Assembly: GCF_014695715.1 (NCBI RefSeq)
Contig: NZ_JACJOT010000018.1
Location: forward strand, 1-64,000
DNA from: Microcoleus sp. FACHB-68
GTDB lineage: Bacteria > Cyanobacteriota > Cyanobacteriia > Cyanobacteriales > Oscillatoriaceae
Direction of reading: 5' to 3'
DNA: 64,000 nucleotides
Shown: positions 38,926 through 48,593 of the stretch, one piece after another
How positions within the stretch are numbered: position 1 is the first letter of the stretch
How the letters are laid out: every line of letters starts with the position of its first letter
The notes under the pieces: model-generated
Database searches by the model: none
Told to the model about the DNA's origin: nothing
The model's input: the letters and a program-made list of their open reading frames with translations, nothing else
Made by a program: the position numbers and the translations under genes

Positions 38926-39936
38926 TTATTTCACCACTTTTTGGCTGTTCTGCCCAATGGTTGCAATCAATTGGGAAACTTGTTCTGGGGTTTTCACCGG
39001 CGCAGCAGGCGCAGTTACAGAAGGCCAAGCTTTTGTGAGTTCAGCCATGCTGGTTTGAATCTGTTTATGAGCGTCTGGGTTTTCCTTCGCCATTTGCTGA
39101 GAAATATTTTTATAGAGCGTATTGGCATAGTTAACAAACCCGCGAGAATCTTGATACTCAATATCGGCGGTAATTTTATTATTAGCAACCGCTGCTCCAT
39201 ATTCAGCATCAGCAGCTTCTAACAATCCATTGATGACTTGCAACACAAATTTAGGAGATGTACGTTGCGCTTCTGGAAGTCCCTGAATCGCTCCATCTAC
39301 CGCCTGCATAGAAGTCTCAAAATTAGCCCCAATTTTTTCATTTTTAGGATTTGATTTGAGTTGGTCTTGCAAACCAATTAAAGTTGTTTTAAATTCTTTA
39401 ACCTTGCGCTCTTCTAACTGTTCTTCCACATCCACATAAATTTCTTCAACGGGGTGGCCGATGTGAGGTTCTGCTTGGTCGGGTTTTTGCTGATCTAAAA
39501 GTTCTTTGGCAACGATCAGGTGTCCTTTCATCAGACCCAATTTGGTCATGTAATCGACATCTTTCGCTTCACCAGTGAGAACAATATCTTCTATTGTCAC
39601 CTGGTCTTTAATTTGGTCAAATTGTTGCTGCGTAATGACTTTTTTAGAAACTAAGTCCTCTGGAGAACCATAAGGACGACTCGCTTGAATTTTATTAGAT
39701 AGCGCCGGCACACCCAGTTGCGCTTCAAATTTATCTAACTCGGACAAAATAGCGGTGTTAATGTTAACTTTCTTCTTGCCGCCGGCATGACCACTGTGAT
39801 CCGTTGTTTCCGTGTTCGTTGCTGCCGGCGTTGTCTCAGTCGCGGTGTTATTGGTGGTATTAGCATCATTACAACCGGCAAGCCCTATTAAGCCGGCAGT
39901 TGCAACCGTTAGAAATAAAGAACGAAAGCCAAGCAT
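38926..39936 (-). CDS. lipoprotein with helix-hairpin-helix and EfeO-like helical domain
   Basis: 336 residues. The signal sequence ends in a lipobox LIGLAGC (lipidated Cys22), followed by a Thr/Asn-rich spacer and a His/Lys patch (HSGHAGGKKK). Residues about 55-110 (NINTAILSELDKFEAQLG, ASRPYGSPEDLV) form a ComEA-like helix-hairpin-helix pair. The rest is a long four-helix-like region (DYMTKLGLMKGHLIVAKELL) recalling EfeO or imelysin-like iron proteins, with Glu/His-rich segment EPHIGHPVEEIY as a possible metal site. It sits 11 bases upstream of FTR1 copy B, so it is probably the extracytoplasmic iron-handling partner. The combination of HHH and this domain is unusual, and assignment to a named family is uncertain. 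Confidence 0.75.
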   Translation of the reverse strand: MLGFRSLFLTVATAGLIGLAGCNDANTTNNTATETTPAATNTETTDHSGHAGGKKKVNINTAILSELDKFEAQLGVPALSNKIQASRPYGSPEDLVSKKVITQQQFDQIKDQVTIEDIVLTGEAKDVDYMTKLGLMKGHLIVAKELLDQQKPDQAEPHIGHPVEEIYVDVEEQLEERKVKEFKTTLIGLQDQLKSNPKNEKIGANFETSMQAVDGAIQGLPEAQRTSPKFVLQVINGLLEAADAEYGAAVANNKITADIEYQDSRGFVNYANTLYKNISQQMAKENPDAHKQIQTSMAELTKAWPSVTAPAAPVKTPEQVSQLIATIGQNSQKVVK

Positions 39937-40076
39937 AGGATTAATTTCACAAAATTTACACGAACTTGCAAAAAAGGCTTCTAACAGCGGAATGATATAA
40001 AACCTTTGCGGAATTCATTTTCTAGCTAGTGAGAAATTTTGTCAACTGATACCCGCAAATTCCCAAAAACCCGCAA

Positions 40077-41075
40077 CTAAGCCGGTTTAATCACCTCAAA
40101 CTGCCCCATGCAGCCGTGTTCCGCCATCGCATCTTGGTGTGGGTGAAACATAAATTTCCCCGGATACTTAAACGAAAACTCCAGAATGTGCCGTTCAGCC
40201 GTGCCCATTGTAATCACATCCGTTTCTTCAGCCGGCGTAAGCGTGCGACCTGTGCGGTAAACCTGGAACATATTGGCGTGTAAGTGAAACGTTGCCGCCA
40301 CATCAAACTCAATCATGTTCAGGACATACAGCCGAATTAGCTGATTTTGATAAATTGGGATGGGATGGTGGTGGTAATAATCCGGCACGCCATTAAAGGC
40401 GTAAAGCTCATTTTTGCCGTCGTCATTCACGTCATAGCCGGCCATGATCAGCATCATTTCATCAGCGGGAGGACGATCTTCCGGCGGATCGACAATAAAC
40501 ATCCCATACAAACCTTTATTAATGTGGCGCGTCACCGGCTCAATATGGCAGTGATAAAGATGGACGCCATAGGGTTCGGCATCAAACTCGTAAATCGTTG
40601 CCGCGCCGTGACGAATCGGTTTCACTCCATCCATTTCTGACGGGTGAACCCCATGAAAGTGCAGCGAGTGGGAATGTCCCCCCTGATTTAAAAACAGGAC
40701 ACGCACGCGATCACCTTGCCGCGCCCGCAGAGTTGGGCCAGGTACGCGATTGTTAACATTCCATGTATTAAACGTTACAGCGCTGTTTAAGGCAATCGTA
40801 GAGGTGCCGGCAATGAGCTGAAATTCCCGAACCGTTCGCCCGTTCACTTTCTTAACCGTTCCCCAGTCAAAATCCCGCAGCATCGTCATTGGATGCATCG
40901 TGTCGTTAATTGCCGGCGCATCGCCAGGGAGGGGCGGCACTTTCGCCTGGGCCAGCTTTTGGCGCTGCCCTAACAGTTGAGGCAATGCAATCGCCGCGCC
41001 ACTCATCCCGATGCCGGCGATTCCGAATTGCAGCAATCTGCGACGATTTAAAAGGAGTGATTTCCGGTCAAGCAT
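40077..41075 (-). CDS. two-domain multicopper oxidase, Tat-exported, likely ferroxidase
   Basis: 332 residues. The N-terminus NRRRLLQFGIAG is a twin-arginine signal. Copper sites: HSHSLHFHG (His134-His141), LYHCHIEPVTRH (His175, Cys176, His177, His184), FHLHANMF (His264, His266) and MFHPHQDAMAEHGCMG (His311, His313, His320). The type 1 copper Cys is present in domain 1 (HCH) but replaced by Pro in domain 2 (HPH), the pattern of a type-B two-domain oxidase that works as a trimer. As first gene of a cluster with two FTR1 permeases it is probably a periplasmic Fe2+ oxidase like Fet3, though laccase-like or copper-detoxifying activity is possible. Confidence 0.85.
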   Translation of the reverse strand: MLDRKSLLLNRRRLLQFGIAGIGMSGAAIALPQLLGQRQKLAQAKVPPLPGDAPAINDTMHPMTMLRDFDWGTVKKVNGRTVREFQLIAGTSTIALNSAVTFNTWNVNNRVPGPTLRARQGDRVRVLFLNQGGHSHSLHFHGVHPSEMDGVKPIRHGAATIYEFDAEPYGVHLYHCHIEPVTRHINKGLYGMFIVDPPEDRPPADEMMLIMAGYDVNDDGKNELYAFNGVPDYYHHHPIPIYQNQLIRLYVLNMIEFDVAATFHLHANMFQVYRTGRTLTPAEETDVITMGTAERHILEFSFKYPGKFMFHPHQDAMAEHGCMGQFEVIKPA

Positions 41076-41653
41076 TGGTTGAGTAGGGGAAGGATGGGGT
41101 AAAGCCGAGGGATTGGCACTGATTTCGTAAGTTAGGATAAATCAGCGCTAATTAAACCCGATACTTAAAAAATACTAGCAATAAGCAACGGGTATTTTTG
41201 CCATCAAGCCTTTGTGTTTGACGGTTATACAAGCCGAGAGACTTTCTGCTTAAGGCGCTTGATCAATATGCCAGAACGTAATAAATAAAGCAATTTTAAG
41301 CAAAACAGCGGCTTCTAGCTTAAGCAGCCGGTGAAAGCTTGGTTTCCAGAAAAATCTGTAATTAGCGGCTCAGTTTTCGACGAAATTGATTTTACAATTA
41401 ATGAAACTATTTAGCAACTATGGTAACAAGCCTGACAAAGCTAAAGTGAATTGTTTATAAGTATTCTCAATAATTTCTTTAGAATTAAGGCGATGTGGCG
41501 TAGAAACAACGACAGGCCGTAATTAATAAGCGAGCTGAAGCAAGAATCGGCTGCCGGCAAATACCCCTAGAGGGGATTGTCAAGTTCTCTAAAACCCTGT
41601 TACTTGATTTCTGTAGACTAAATAACCGGAATTCTCAGGATCAGGGAACACTA
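41076..41653. other. divergent intergenic region between the iron cluster and cbiM
   Basis: No gene seen. It holds promoters for both directions. CCCCT, AG, AGGGG (41564-41575) is a small palindrome about 80 bases before cbiM. I looked for the conserved core of a cobalamin riboswitch and did not find it. No clear Fur-type GATAAT repeat was recognised either. Confidence 0.45.
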
Positions 41654-42577
41654 ATGCACATTCCTGATGGTTTTGTTTCTTTGCCCGTTGCAGCCGCAAC
41701 CGGCATCGCCAGCGCAGCAGCCGTGGCAGTATCTCTGGCACGTTCTCGCGAAGCGTATGGGATTCGACAAGCACCCATTTTGGGCTTAACCACTGCCTTC
41801 ATCTTTGCCGCCCAGATGATTAATTTTCCCGTTGCGGGGGGCACCAGCGGCCACCTGCTGGGAGGAACCCTAGCCGCCGTGATGCTGGGGAGTCCTTGGG
41901 CAGGGACGCTGTGCATCGCCACCGTTTTAATCATTCAAGCCATCTTATTTGCCGACGGCGGTATCACCGCCTTGGGAGCCAACGTGTTCAACATGGGGGT
42001 CATCGGCGTCTGGGTTGGCTGGACACTCACGCAAGTCTTGCAACGATTGCTGGGAGGATCGAGAAGCCGGCTGCCCTTGGCGGCTGGGATTGCTGCCGGC
42101 GTTAGCGTAGTGCCAGCAGCCGTATTTTGTGCCATTCAATTGGTGCTTTCCGGGACAGCCGCGCCCAACTTAGTGTTACCGGCAATGAGTGGTGTTCACA
42201 TCCTAATCGGAGTAGGCGAAGGTATCATCACCGGCGGCGTGCTTTCTTACCTAGCAACCGCACGTCCCGATTTGCTACCAGGGGAACAGCCGCAATTAGA
42301 TAAATGGGTGGTGCCGGTTGTCAGTGTTTTGCTCATCGCCGGCGTTCTTTCCCTAGCCGCTTCTGGATGGCCAGATGGCTTAGAAAAAGTGGCCGAAGAC
42401 TTAGGTTTTATTGAGTTAGCTGACAATGTGCGAGTGCCGGTTCCCACTCCCTTTGCGGATTACGGCATCGAAGGATTAGGGCCGGTGGGTACTAGCATTG
42501 CCGGCATTTTGGGCAGTGGTGCGTCCTTTGGGGTGGCTTTTGGACTCGCCCAGCTAGTTAAACCCAAAGATGCGTAA
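41654..42577 (+). CDS. cbiM: ECF transporter S component CbiM/NikM with fused PDGLE domain
   Basis: 307-residue membrane protein. It begins MHIPDGF, the invariant N-terminus whose amine and His bind Ni2+ or Co2+ in CbiM/NikM proteins. About six helices follow (VAGGTSGHLLGG, ALGANVFNMG). From about residue 215 a PDGLE domain (SGWPDGLEKVAEDLGF) is fused, replacing the separate CbiN/NikN. It is the substrate-binding unit of an energy-coupling-factor importer and is first in an operon with cbiQ and cbiO. Whether the metal is nickel (urease, hydrogenase) or cobalt (B12) cannot be told. No B12 synthesis genes or riboswitch are adjacent. Confidence 0.9.
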   Translation: MHIPDGFVSLPVAAATGIASAAAVAVSLARSREAYGIRQAPILGLTTAFIFAAQMINFPVAGGTSGHLLGGTLAAVMLGSPWAGTLCIATVLIIQAILFADGGITALGANVFNMGVIGVWVGWTLTQVLQRLLGGSRSRLPLAAGIAAGVSVVPAAVFCAIQLVLSGTAAPNLVLPAMSGVHILIGVGEGIITGGVLSYLATARPDLLPGEQPQLDKWVVPVVSVLLIAGVLSLAASGWPDGLEKVAEDLGFIELADNVRVPVPTPFADYGIEGLGPVGTSIAGILGSGASFGVAFGLAQLVKPKDA

Positions 42578-42587
42578 AGGCGAGGTA

Positions 42588-43247
42588 ATGGGTCATTCCT
42601 TCCCGATTATATTTCGACTGCGGCTGTCGCTGATTGCTGTCATCGGGGCAGCTTTATTAAAACTCGGCACTTGGCCCTTACTCGGCGTCTATGGCGCTTT
42701 TGCGCTTTTGTGGGCATTCGTGTTGCGGACACCATTGAAAGCCCTCACCCAATTGCTGGGGGCAGAATTAATCTTTCTCAGCTTAATGGCATTGCCCTTG
42801 GGTTGGGAACGCGCCAGTTATTTGCTCGTTCGTTCCCTGATTTGTCTGCTGATTGTGAATAGCTTTTTATTAAGTTTGCCGCCTCACAGTTTTGGAATTG
42901 CGCTTAAAGGCTTACCCCTACCGGCAGGTTTGCAGCAAAGTGTGCTTTTAGCGGGACAATATTTAGAAATTTTGCTCTCAGAAGTCACCCGGATGCAACG
43001 CGCCGCCCAGTGTCGCGGATTATCTGGCCCTGCCGGCTGGTTGCGCTACGCCAGCGCTGCTATGATCGGGGCGCTTTATATCCGCACACTCGACCGTGCA
43101 GAACGCGTTTATGGTGCAATGGTTTCTCGTGGCTATCAGGGCGAACTGCCGGTTGATGCCAAAACGACACCGAAAGAACTGGCCGGTTTATTAGGGGCTG
43201 CCTCCGTTGCCGGTGGATTAACTTTAGCTTCTTACTTAAAATTTTGA
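42588..43247 (+). CDS. cbiQ: ECF transporter T component CbiQ/NikQ
   Basis: 219 residues from the ATG at 42588, chosen because AAAGGCGAGG precedes it. An ATG at 42570 overlapping the cbiM stop would add six residues. Five to six hydrophobic helices and the cytoplasmic EcfT signature region (MQRAAQCRGL, then MVSRGYQG; the two A-R-G motifs that couple to the ATPase) are present. It is the energy-coupling membrane subunit joining CbiM to CbiO. It is tightly packed between them: the stop overlaps the TTG start of cbiO by four bases. Confidence 0.88.
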   Translation: MGHSFPIIFRLRLSLIAVIGAALLKLGTWPLLGVYGAFALLWAFVLRTPLKALTQLLGAELIFLSLMALPLGWERASYLLVRSLICLLIVNSFLLSLPPHSFGIALKGLPLPAGLQQSVLLAGQYLEILLSEVTRMQRAAQCRGLSGPAGWLRYASAAMIGALYIRTLDRAERVYGAMVSRGYQGELPVDAKTTPKELAGLLGAASVAGGLTLASYLKF

Positions 43248-44008
43248 GTTTCTCAACTTCTTATCCCCAAACCCCAAATGCTCATTCTCGTGATGCCGGC
43301 CTTGTTGTTAAGGATTTAGTCTTTGCTTATCCTAAACAAGAGCCGGTTTTGCGTAGCGTTTCTTTTACCCTCAATCAAGGTGAGCGAGTCGCCCTTCTCG
43401 GCCCGACAGGTTGTGGCAAAAGCACTTTATTAGACCATTTAATTGGCTTAAAACAAGCTAAATCTGGTGATATTTGGATTCAGGGAACGCGCCTAGAACC
43501 GGCAACCTTGCCCCAAGTGCGCCGGCAAGTTGGTTTTTGTTTTCAAGACGCGAATGATCAACTGTTTATGCCAACGATTTTAGAAGACATTACTTTCGGG
43601 CCACGCAACTACGGAGTCCCGCCGGCGGTTGCAGTTGATAAAGCCCGTCAGTTGTTGGCAGAATTCGGTTTAGAAGCCTGTGCAAATCGTTCTGCACACG
43701 AACTTTCTGGCGGTCAAAAACGCTTAGCTGCGCTTGCGGCAATTCTGGCATTGGAACCGTCTGTTTTAATTTTAGATGAACCCACAACCGGCCTTGATCC
43801 GGCATGGCGGCGTCACTTAGCAAAGGTGCTATGTCAGCTGCCGGTGCAGGTACTTTTAATTGCTTCCCATGATTTAAATTGGATTCGTAAAACAACTGAC
43901 AGGGCGATGGTGATGGGTCAAGGTGAGATTAAGCTAGACCGGCCCACTCAAGAATTATTGCAAGATGGGGCGACGCTTGAGAATTATGGGCTGCCGGTGG
44001 ATTATTAG
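43244..44008 (+). CDS. cbiO: ECF transporter ATPase CbiO/NikO
   Basis: 254-residue ABC ATPase. Walker A GPTGCGKST (53-61), Q-loop near FCFQDANDQLF, signature LSGGQKR, Walker B VLILDEPTTGLD and switch His in IASHDL are all present. The start is a TTG whose TGA overlap with the cbiQ stop suggests translational coupling. No better ATG lies before the conserved VVKDLVFAYP. It powers uptake of nickel or cobalt by the CbiMQO complex. Confidence 0.9.
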   Translation: MSFSTSYPQTPNAHSRDAGLVVKDLVFAYPKQEPVLRSVSFTLNQGERVALLGPTGCGKSTLLDHLIGLKQAKSGDIWIQGTRLEPATLPQVRRQVGFCFQDANDQLFMPTILEDITFGPRNYGVPPAVAVDKARQLLAEFGLEACANRSAHELSGGQKRLAALAAILALEPSVLILDEPTTGLDPAWRRHLAKVLCQLPVQVLLIASHDLNWIRKTTDRAMVMGQGEIKLDRPTQELLQDGATLENYGLPVDY

Positions 44009-44103
44009 ATAGGGGATTAGGGGTTTTAGCGAAACATTTTTATCGCCATCTGTCAGGCAGTCCATTGACATGAGATCCTAGAGAAAGTCAACACGGTCAA
44101 TAG

Positions 44104-45078
<975 letters not shown>

Positions 45079-45111
45079 GCAGACTTTAATTAAGTGCTGT
45101 AAACGCAATTG

Positions 45112-45154
45112 AACAAGCCGGTTTCACTTGTTAGCACGGGTGAGCCGGCTTGTT
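45112..45154 (+). terminator. GC-rich hairpin after por
   Basis: AACAAGCCGG (45112-45121) pairs with CCGGCTTGTT (45145-45154), with partial pairing inside the 23-base interval. It lies 34 bases past the por stop. No T tract follows, so termination may be weak. Confidence 0.6.
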
Positions 45155-45161
45155 AACTACT

Positions 45162-45391
45162 AAAGAGAAGAGGAATTTAAACTACAGATGCACACAGATA
45201 CACACAGATGATATTAAATTTCTCAATCTTTATCTGCGTTTATCTGCGTTTATCTGCGGTTAATAATCTAATCCACTCCCCACAAAGAGAAGAGGAATTT
45301 AAACCACAGATGCACACAGATACACACAGATGATATTAAATTTATCTGCGTTTATCTGCGTTTATCTGCGGTTAATCAACTAATCCACTCC
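45162..45391. repeat. tandem duplication of about 110-120 bases reaching into the end of putA
   Basis: Copy 1 (45162-45283) and copy 2 (from 45284) both begin AAAGAGAAGAGGAATTTAAA and contain ACAGATGCACACAGATACAC, a TTTATCTGCG run and CTAATCCACTCC. In copy 2 the last 12 bases are the final codons and stop of putA (minus strand), so copy 1 carries a duplicate of that gene tail. Copy 2 lacks a short CTCAATCTTT-containing piece. The ATCTGCG/CGCAGAT motif is a common cyanobacterial intergenic repeat. Confidence 0.85.
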
Positions 45392-48352
45392 TTCAATCGG
45401 CGCAAACCCTTGACGCTGGATATTCTCCGTCACTGTTCGAGGTTCGAGGAATTGTAGCAGGTAATCTGGGCCACCGGCTTTGGAACCAACGCCGGAAAGC
45501 TTGAACCCACCGAAAGGCTGACGCGAGACAATTGCGCCGGTTATCCCCCGGTTGATATAAAGATTACCGACTTCAAACTCAACTTCTGCCTGTTGAATGT
45601 GGGAAGGCGTGCGAGAATAAATGCCGCCAGTGAGGGCGAAATTCGTGCCATTTGCGAAATTGATTGCTTCTTGGAAATTCTTCGCCGGCATCACAGAAAG
45701 CACCGGCCCGAAAATTTCTTCTTGGGCAATCTTAGCAGTGGGTGACACATTCGTAAAAATCACCGGCCCGATAAAATATCCCGTACCTGGTGCCGGCATT
45801 TCTAAGGCAACCTCAGCTTCTGTGCGTCCCTTCTCAATGTAATCCCGGATGCGATCATAAGCGTTGGCATCGATCACCGGCCCGACTTGGGTACTCGGTG
45901 CTTCTGCTGGGCCAACATTCAGCGAACGTGTTGCCTCAACTAAGCGCTGCACGAACGTATCATAAATCGGTTCCAGCACAATTACCCGCGAACAGGCTGA
46001 GCATTTTTGCCCACTGTAGCCAAATGCGGAATGCACGACCCCGGCAACCGCTTGATCCAAGTCGGCACTCTCATCGACAATAATCGCATTCTTGCCGCCC
46101 ATCTCCGCAATCACCCGTTTCAGGTGTTTTTGTCCCGGTTGCAAAATTGCGGCATCGGCGTAGATTTGGCAACCCACTTCTTGAGAACCTGTGAAGGTAA
46201 TCATGTGAACGTCGGGGTGTTTCACCATGTAAGAACCGACGCTAGAACCTTTGCCGGGAACATATTGGAAGACACCTTTCGGGATGCCGGCTTCTACCAG
46301 AATTTCCGCTAATTTTGCCGCAATTACGGTTGAAACTTCCGCCGGCTTTAATAAAGTGCAGTTGCCGGCAACCAGAGAGGCAACCGTCATGCCGGTGGGA
46401 ATCGCAAGCGGGAAATTCCAGGGAGAAACAATCAGCGAAATACCGCGCGGCTGGTAATTATAGCGGTTGGTTTCGCCGGCAATATCATAGTGATGTCCTT
46501 GTTCCAGCCGTTCCATTTCATCGGCATAATACCGGCAGAAGTCAATCGCCTCCGAGACTTCCCCATCACACTCCCGCAGCGGTTTTCCGACTTCAAACAG
46601 CATCCAAGCAGACAATTCATGCCGGCGCTTTTCCATCAACTCCGCCGCCTTCCGCAGTACCCCAGCGCGTTCCCTCACCGGCGTTTTTCGCCAACCCGCA
46701 AACGCATCCTTCGCTGCTTGAATCGCTTGCTGTGCCTGTTCCACAGACATCAGCCCGATTTTGCCAATCACTTCATTCGGATCGGATGGATTGATAGAAT
46801 CCACCATTTGTGCAGTATTTTGATATTCCCCATTAATCAGCGGCAAATAGGTTTTACCCAACTGCTGACGCACAGATTCCAGCGCTTGCTGGGCTTCTTG
46901 CCGCAATTTGGCATTGGCATAGTCGGTATCGGCGACATTGGGGAAGACGGGCGAACCGCGATGGATTGAGTCTTTGCCATTCGGGGAAGGCGGCGCTAAT
47001 AATTCCTCAATCGGGCGATCTTCCATGTTTTGCCGCAAGAAAGAACTATTTGCCGTATTTTCCAGCAGCCGGCGAATCAGGTACGCCATGCCGGGGAGAA
47101 GATCGCCGTAAGGACAGTAAACGCGGACGCGATAACCCCGATCTGCTAAGCCTTTCGCCAGTTTATCGCCCATGCCGTAGAGGACTTGCATCTCAAACCG
47201 GCGCTTGGGAATATTCAGGGTTTCTGCAATTGCCATCGCCCGCGCTTGGGTTCGCACGTTATGGCTACCAATCGCGGCATACAGATACTCGTGATTTTCC
47301 AGCAAAATTTGGGTGATTTTCTCAAAATTGGCATCCGTTGCCGCTTTATCGTTATAAACCGGCTGGGGCCAATCTTTTTGCAGGGCTTTAATCGTTTCCT
47401 GATCCCAATACGCCCCTTTTACCAAGCGGACGGTAACAGGATTACCCCGCTGTTTCGCCCATTCAATCAAATCCCGCAAGTCTTTTTCACTGTCGCGCAG
47501 ATAGCCTTGGATGGTGATGCCGATATCTGTGCGGTTGCGGAATTCCGCTTCCATGAGGATTTGCTTCAGAATTGCCAGGGTTAAATCTTTATAGCAATAC
47601 TGTTCCATGTCAAAGTGAACCGCCGCACCGGCTTCCTCGGCGTGGCGCAGCAGCGTGCGGATGCGATCACTCACGCGGGCTTCACTTCCTTTGGGATCGA
47701 GGGCGTCAAATTGCGAGTAAAAGGCGGTTAACTTGACAGATACCTGAACTCGTGGGATATCTTCGCCATCTGCTTGATCAATGGCCGGCACGGTTGACCA
47801 CTTTTTCGCCACCTCACTGAGTTGGGTGATCAGTTCCAGATAGCGATCCAGGTAAGATTGTGCCTCAATTTCCGTAATCACGGCTTCGCCTAACAAGTCA
47901 ATCGTGAACGCCATTTTATCCTTACGCAGGCGTTCAATTGTCTTGATCACTTCCTTAATATTTGCGCCGGCAATGTACTTATGGGCTAAAGTTTCGACGG
48001 CTGTGGATACCGTGGTTGCCGCCACCTGTCCCGCCATCGAATCGCCCCCGCTAAAACTAATCAAGCCTTTGAGGGCTGCCGGCAGTTCCACTTCTTCAGC
48101 GGTTAGGTATTCTTGCAGGTGATGGGCAATTTCCGGTTTGCTGCGGAGTGCCGGCAAGCAGTCAATAAAGCGAAACAGTTGCACCCGCAAACCAGGGTTA
48201 CTCATCGCCCAAGCCAGCAATTTATCATCCGGGCGCATTTGGTCGCGGATCTGGGCAAAAAAGGAACGATTTTCTTTCGTTGCGGCTAATAGTTGTTTCG
48301 CAATTTCTTGGGTTTTAGCTTCGTAGGTGCTATTGGATATTTGTACAACCAC
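45380..48352 (-). CDS. putA: bifunctional proline dehydrogenase / glutamate-semialdehyde dehydrogenase
   Basis: 990-residue two-step proline catabolism enzyme. The FAD-dependent proline dehydrogenase barrel covers about 120-440 (KLTAFYSQFDALDP, RLVKGAYWDQE, YCPYGDLLPGMAYLIRRLLEN). The NAD-dependent aldehyde dehydrogenase covers about 500-960 (SPWNFPLAIP, FTGSQEVG, EMGGKNAIIV with the general-base Glu, SGQKCSACSRV with catalytic Cys). There is no N-terminal DNA-binding domain, as in other cyanobacterial PutA, so it is an enzyme only. It converts proline to glutamate; electrons go to quinone and NAD+. The gene stands alone, with its last codons duplicated downstream. Confidence 0.93.
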   Translation of the reverse strand: MVVQISNSTYEAKTQEIAKQLLAATKENRSFFAQIRDQMRPDDKLLAWAMSNPGLRVQLFRFIDCLPALRSKPEIAHHLQEYLTAEEVELPAALKGLISFSGGDSMAGQVAATTVSTAVETLAHKYIAGANIKEVIKTIERLRKDKMAFTIDLLGEAVITEIEAQSYLDRYLELITQLSEVAKKWSTVPAIDQADGEDIPRVQVSVKLTAFYSQFDALDPKGSEARVSDRIRTLLRHAEEAGAAVHFDMEQYCYKDLTLAILKQILMEAEFRNRTDIGITIQGYLRDSEKDLRDLIEWAKQRGNPVTVRLVKGAYWDQETIKALQKDWPQPVYNDKAATDANFEKITQILLENHEYLYAAIGSHNVRTQARAMAIAETLNIPKRRFEMQVLYGMGDKLAKGLADRGYRVRVYCPYGDLLPGMAYLIRRLLENTANSSFLRQNMEDRPIEELLAPPSPNGKDSIHRGSPVFPNVADTDYANAKLRQEAQQALESVRQQLGKTYLPLINGEYQNTAQMVDSINPSDPNEVIGKIGLMSVEQAQQAIQAAKDAFAGWRKTPVRERAGVLRKAAELMEKRRHELSAWMLFEVGKPLRECDGEVSEAIDFCRYYADEMERLEQGHHYDIAGETNRYNYQPRGISLIVSPWNFPLAIPTGMTVASLVAGNCTLLKPAEVSTVIAAKLAEILVEAGIPKGVFQYVPGKGSSVGSYMVKHPDVHMITFTGSQEVGCQIYADAAILQPGQKHLKRVIAEMGGKNAIIVDESADLDQAVAGVVHSAFGYSGQKCSACSRVIVLEPIYDTFVQRLVEATRSLNVGPAEAPSTQVGPVIDANAYDRIRDYIEKGRTEAEVALEMPAPGTGYFIGPVIFTNVSPTAKIAQEEIFGPVLSVMPAKNFQEAINFANGTNFALTGGIYSRTPSHIQQAEVEFEVGNLYINRGITGAIVSRQPFGGFKLSGVGSKAGGPDYLLQFLEPRTVTENIQRQGFAPIEGVD

Positions 48353-48593
48353 AGCGGGAAAACTCCTAGTTCTGGGTGAGGCGTTTGTTTAAGACTTTCT
48401 CTTCTCTTCTATTGTGGCGTTGCAAAGGCCGGTTCAGCCACCCGACATTTATTAATTTATATAAAAATCAAAGATAAAATGGGACGTAATAAATTAGCGA
48501 TGAAAAATTTGCTGTAGCTTTAACTACACTTCAATTCTGACTCCAGAAAAAAGCAACTTTTCAAATATCTTCTTAAAGATTCGATAGCTCATC

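Noticed and set aside
41076-41653. Cobalamin riboswitch upstream of cbiM
   Set aside because: The conserved core could not be found by eye.
43590-43895. Antisense frame inside cbiO
   Set aside because: It overlaps the ATPase signature and Walker B region entirely, with no features of its own.
45162-45391. CRISPR array
   Set aside because: Only two long direct copies without unique spacers; the pattern is a tandem duplication containing an interspersed repeat.
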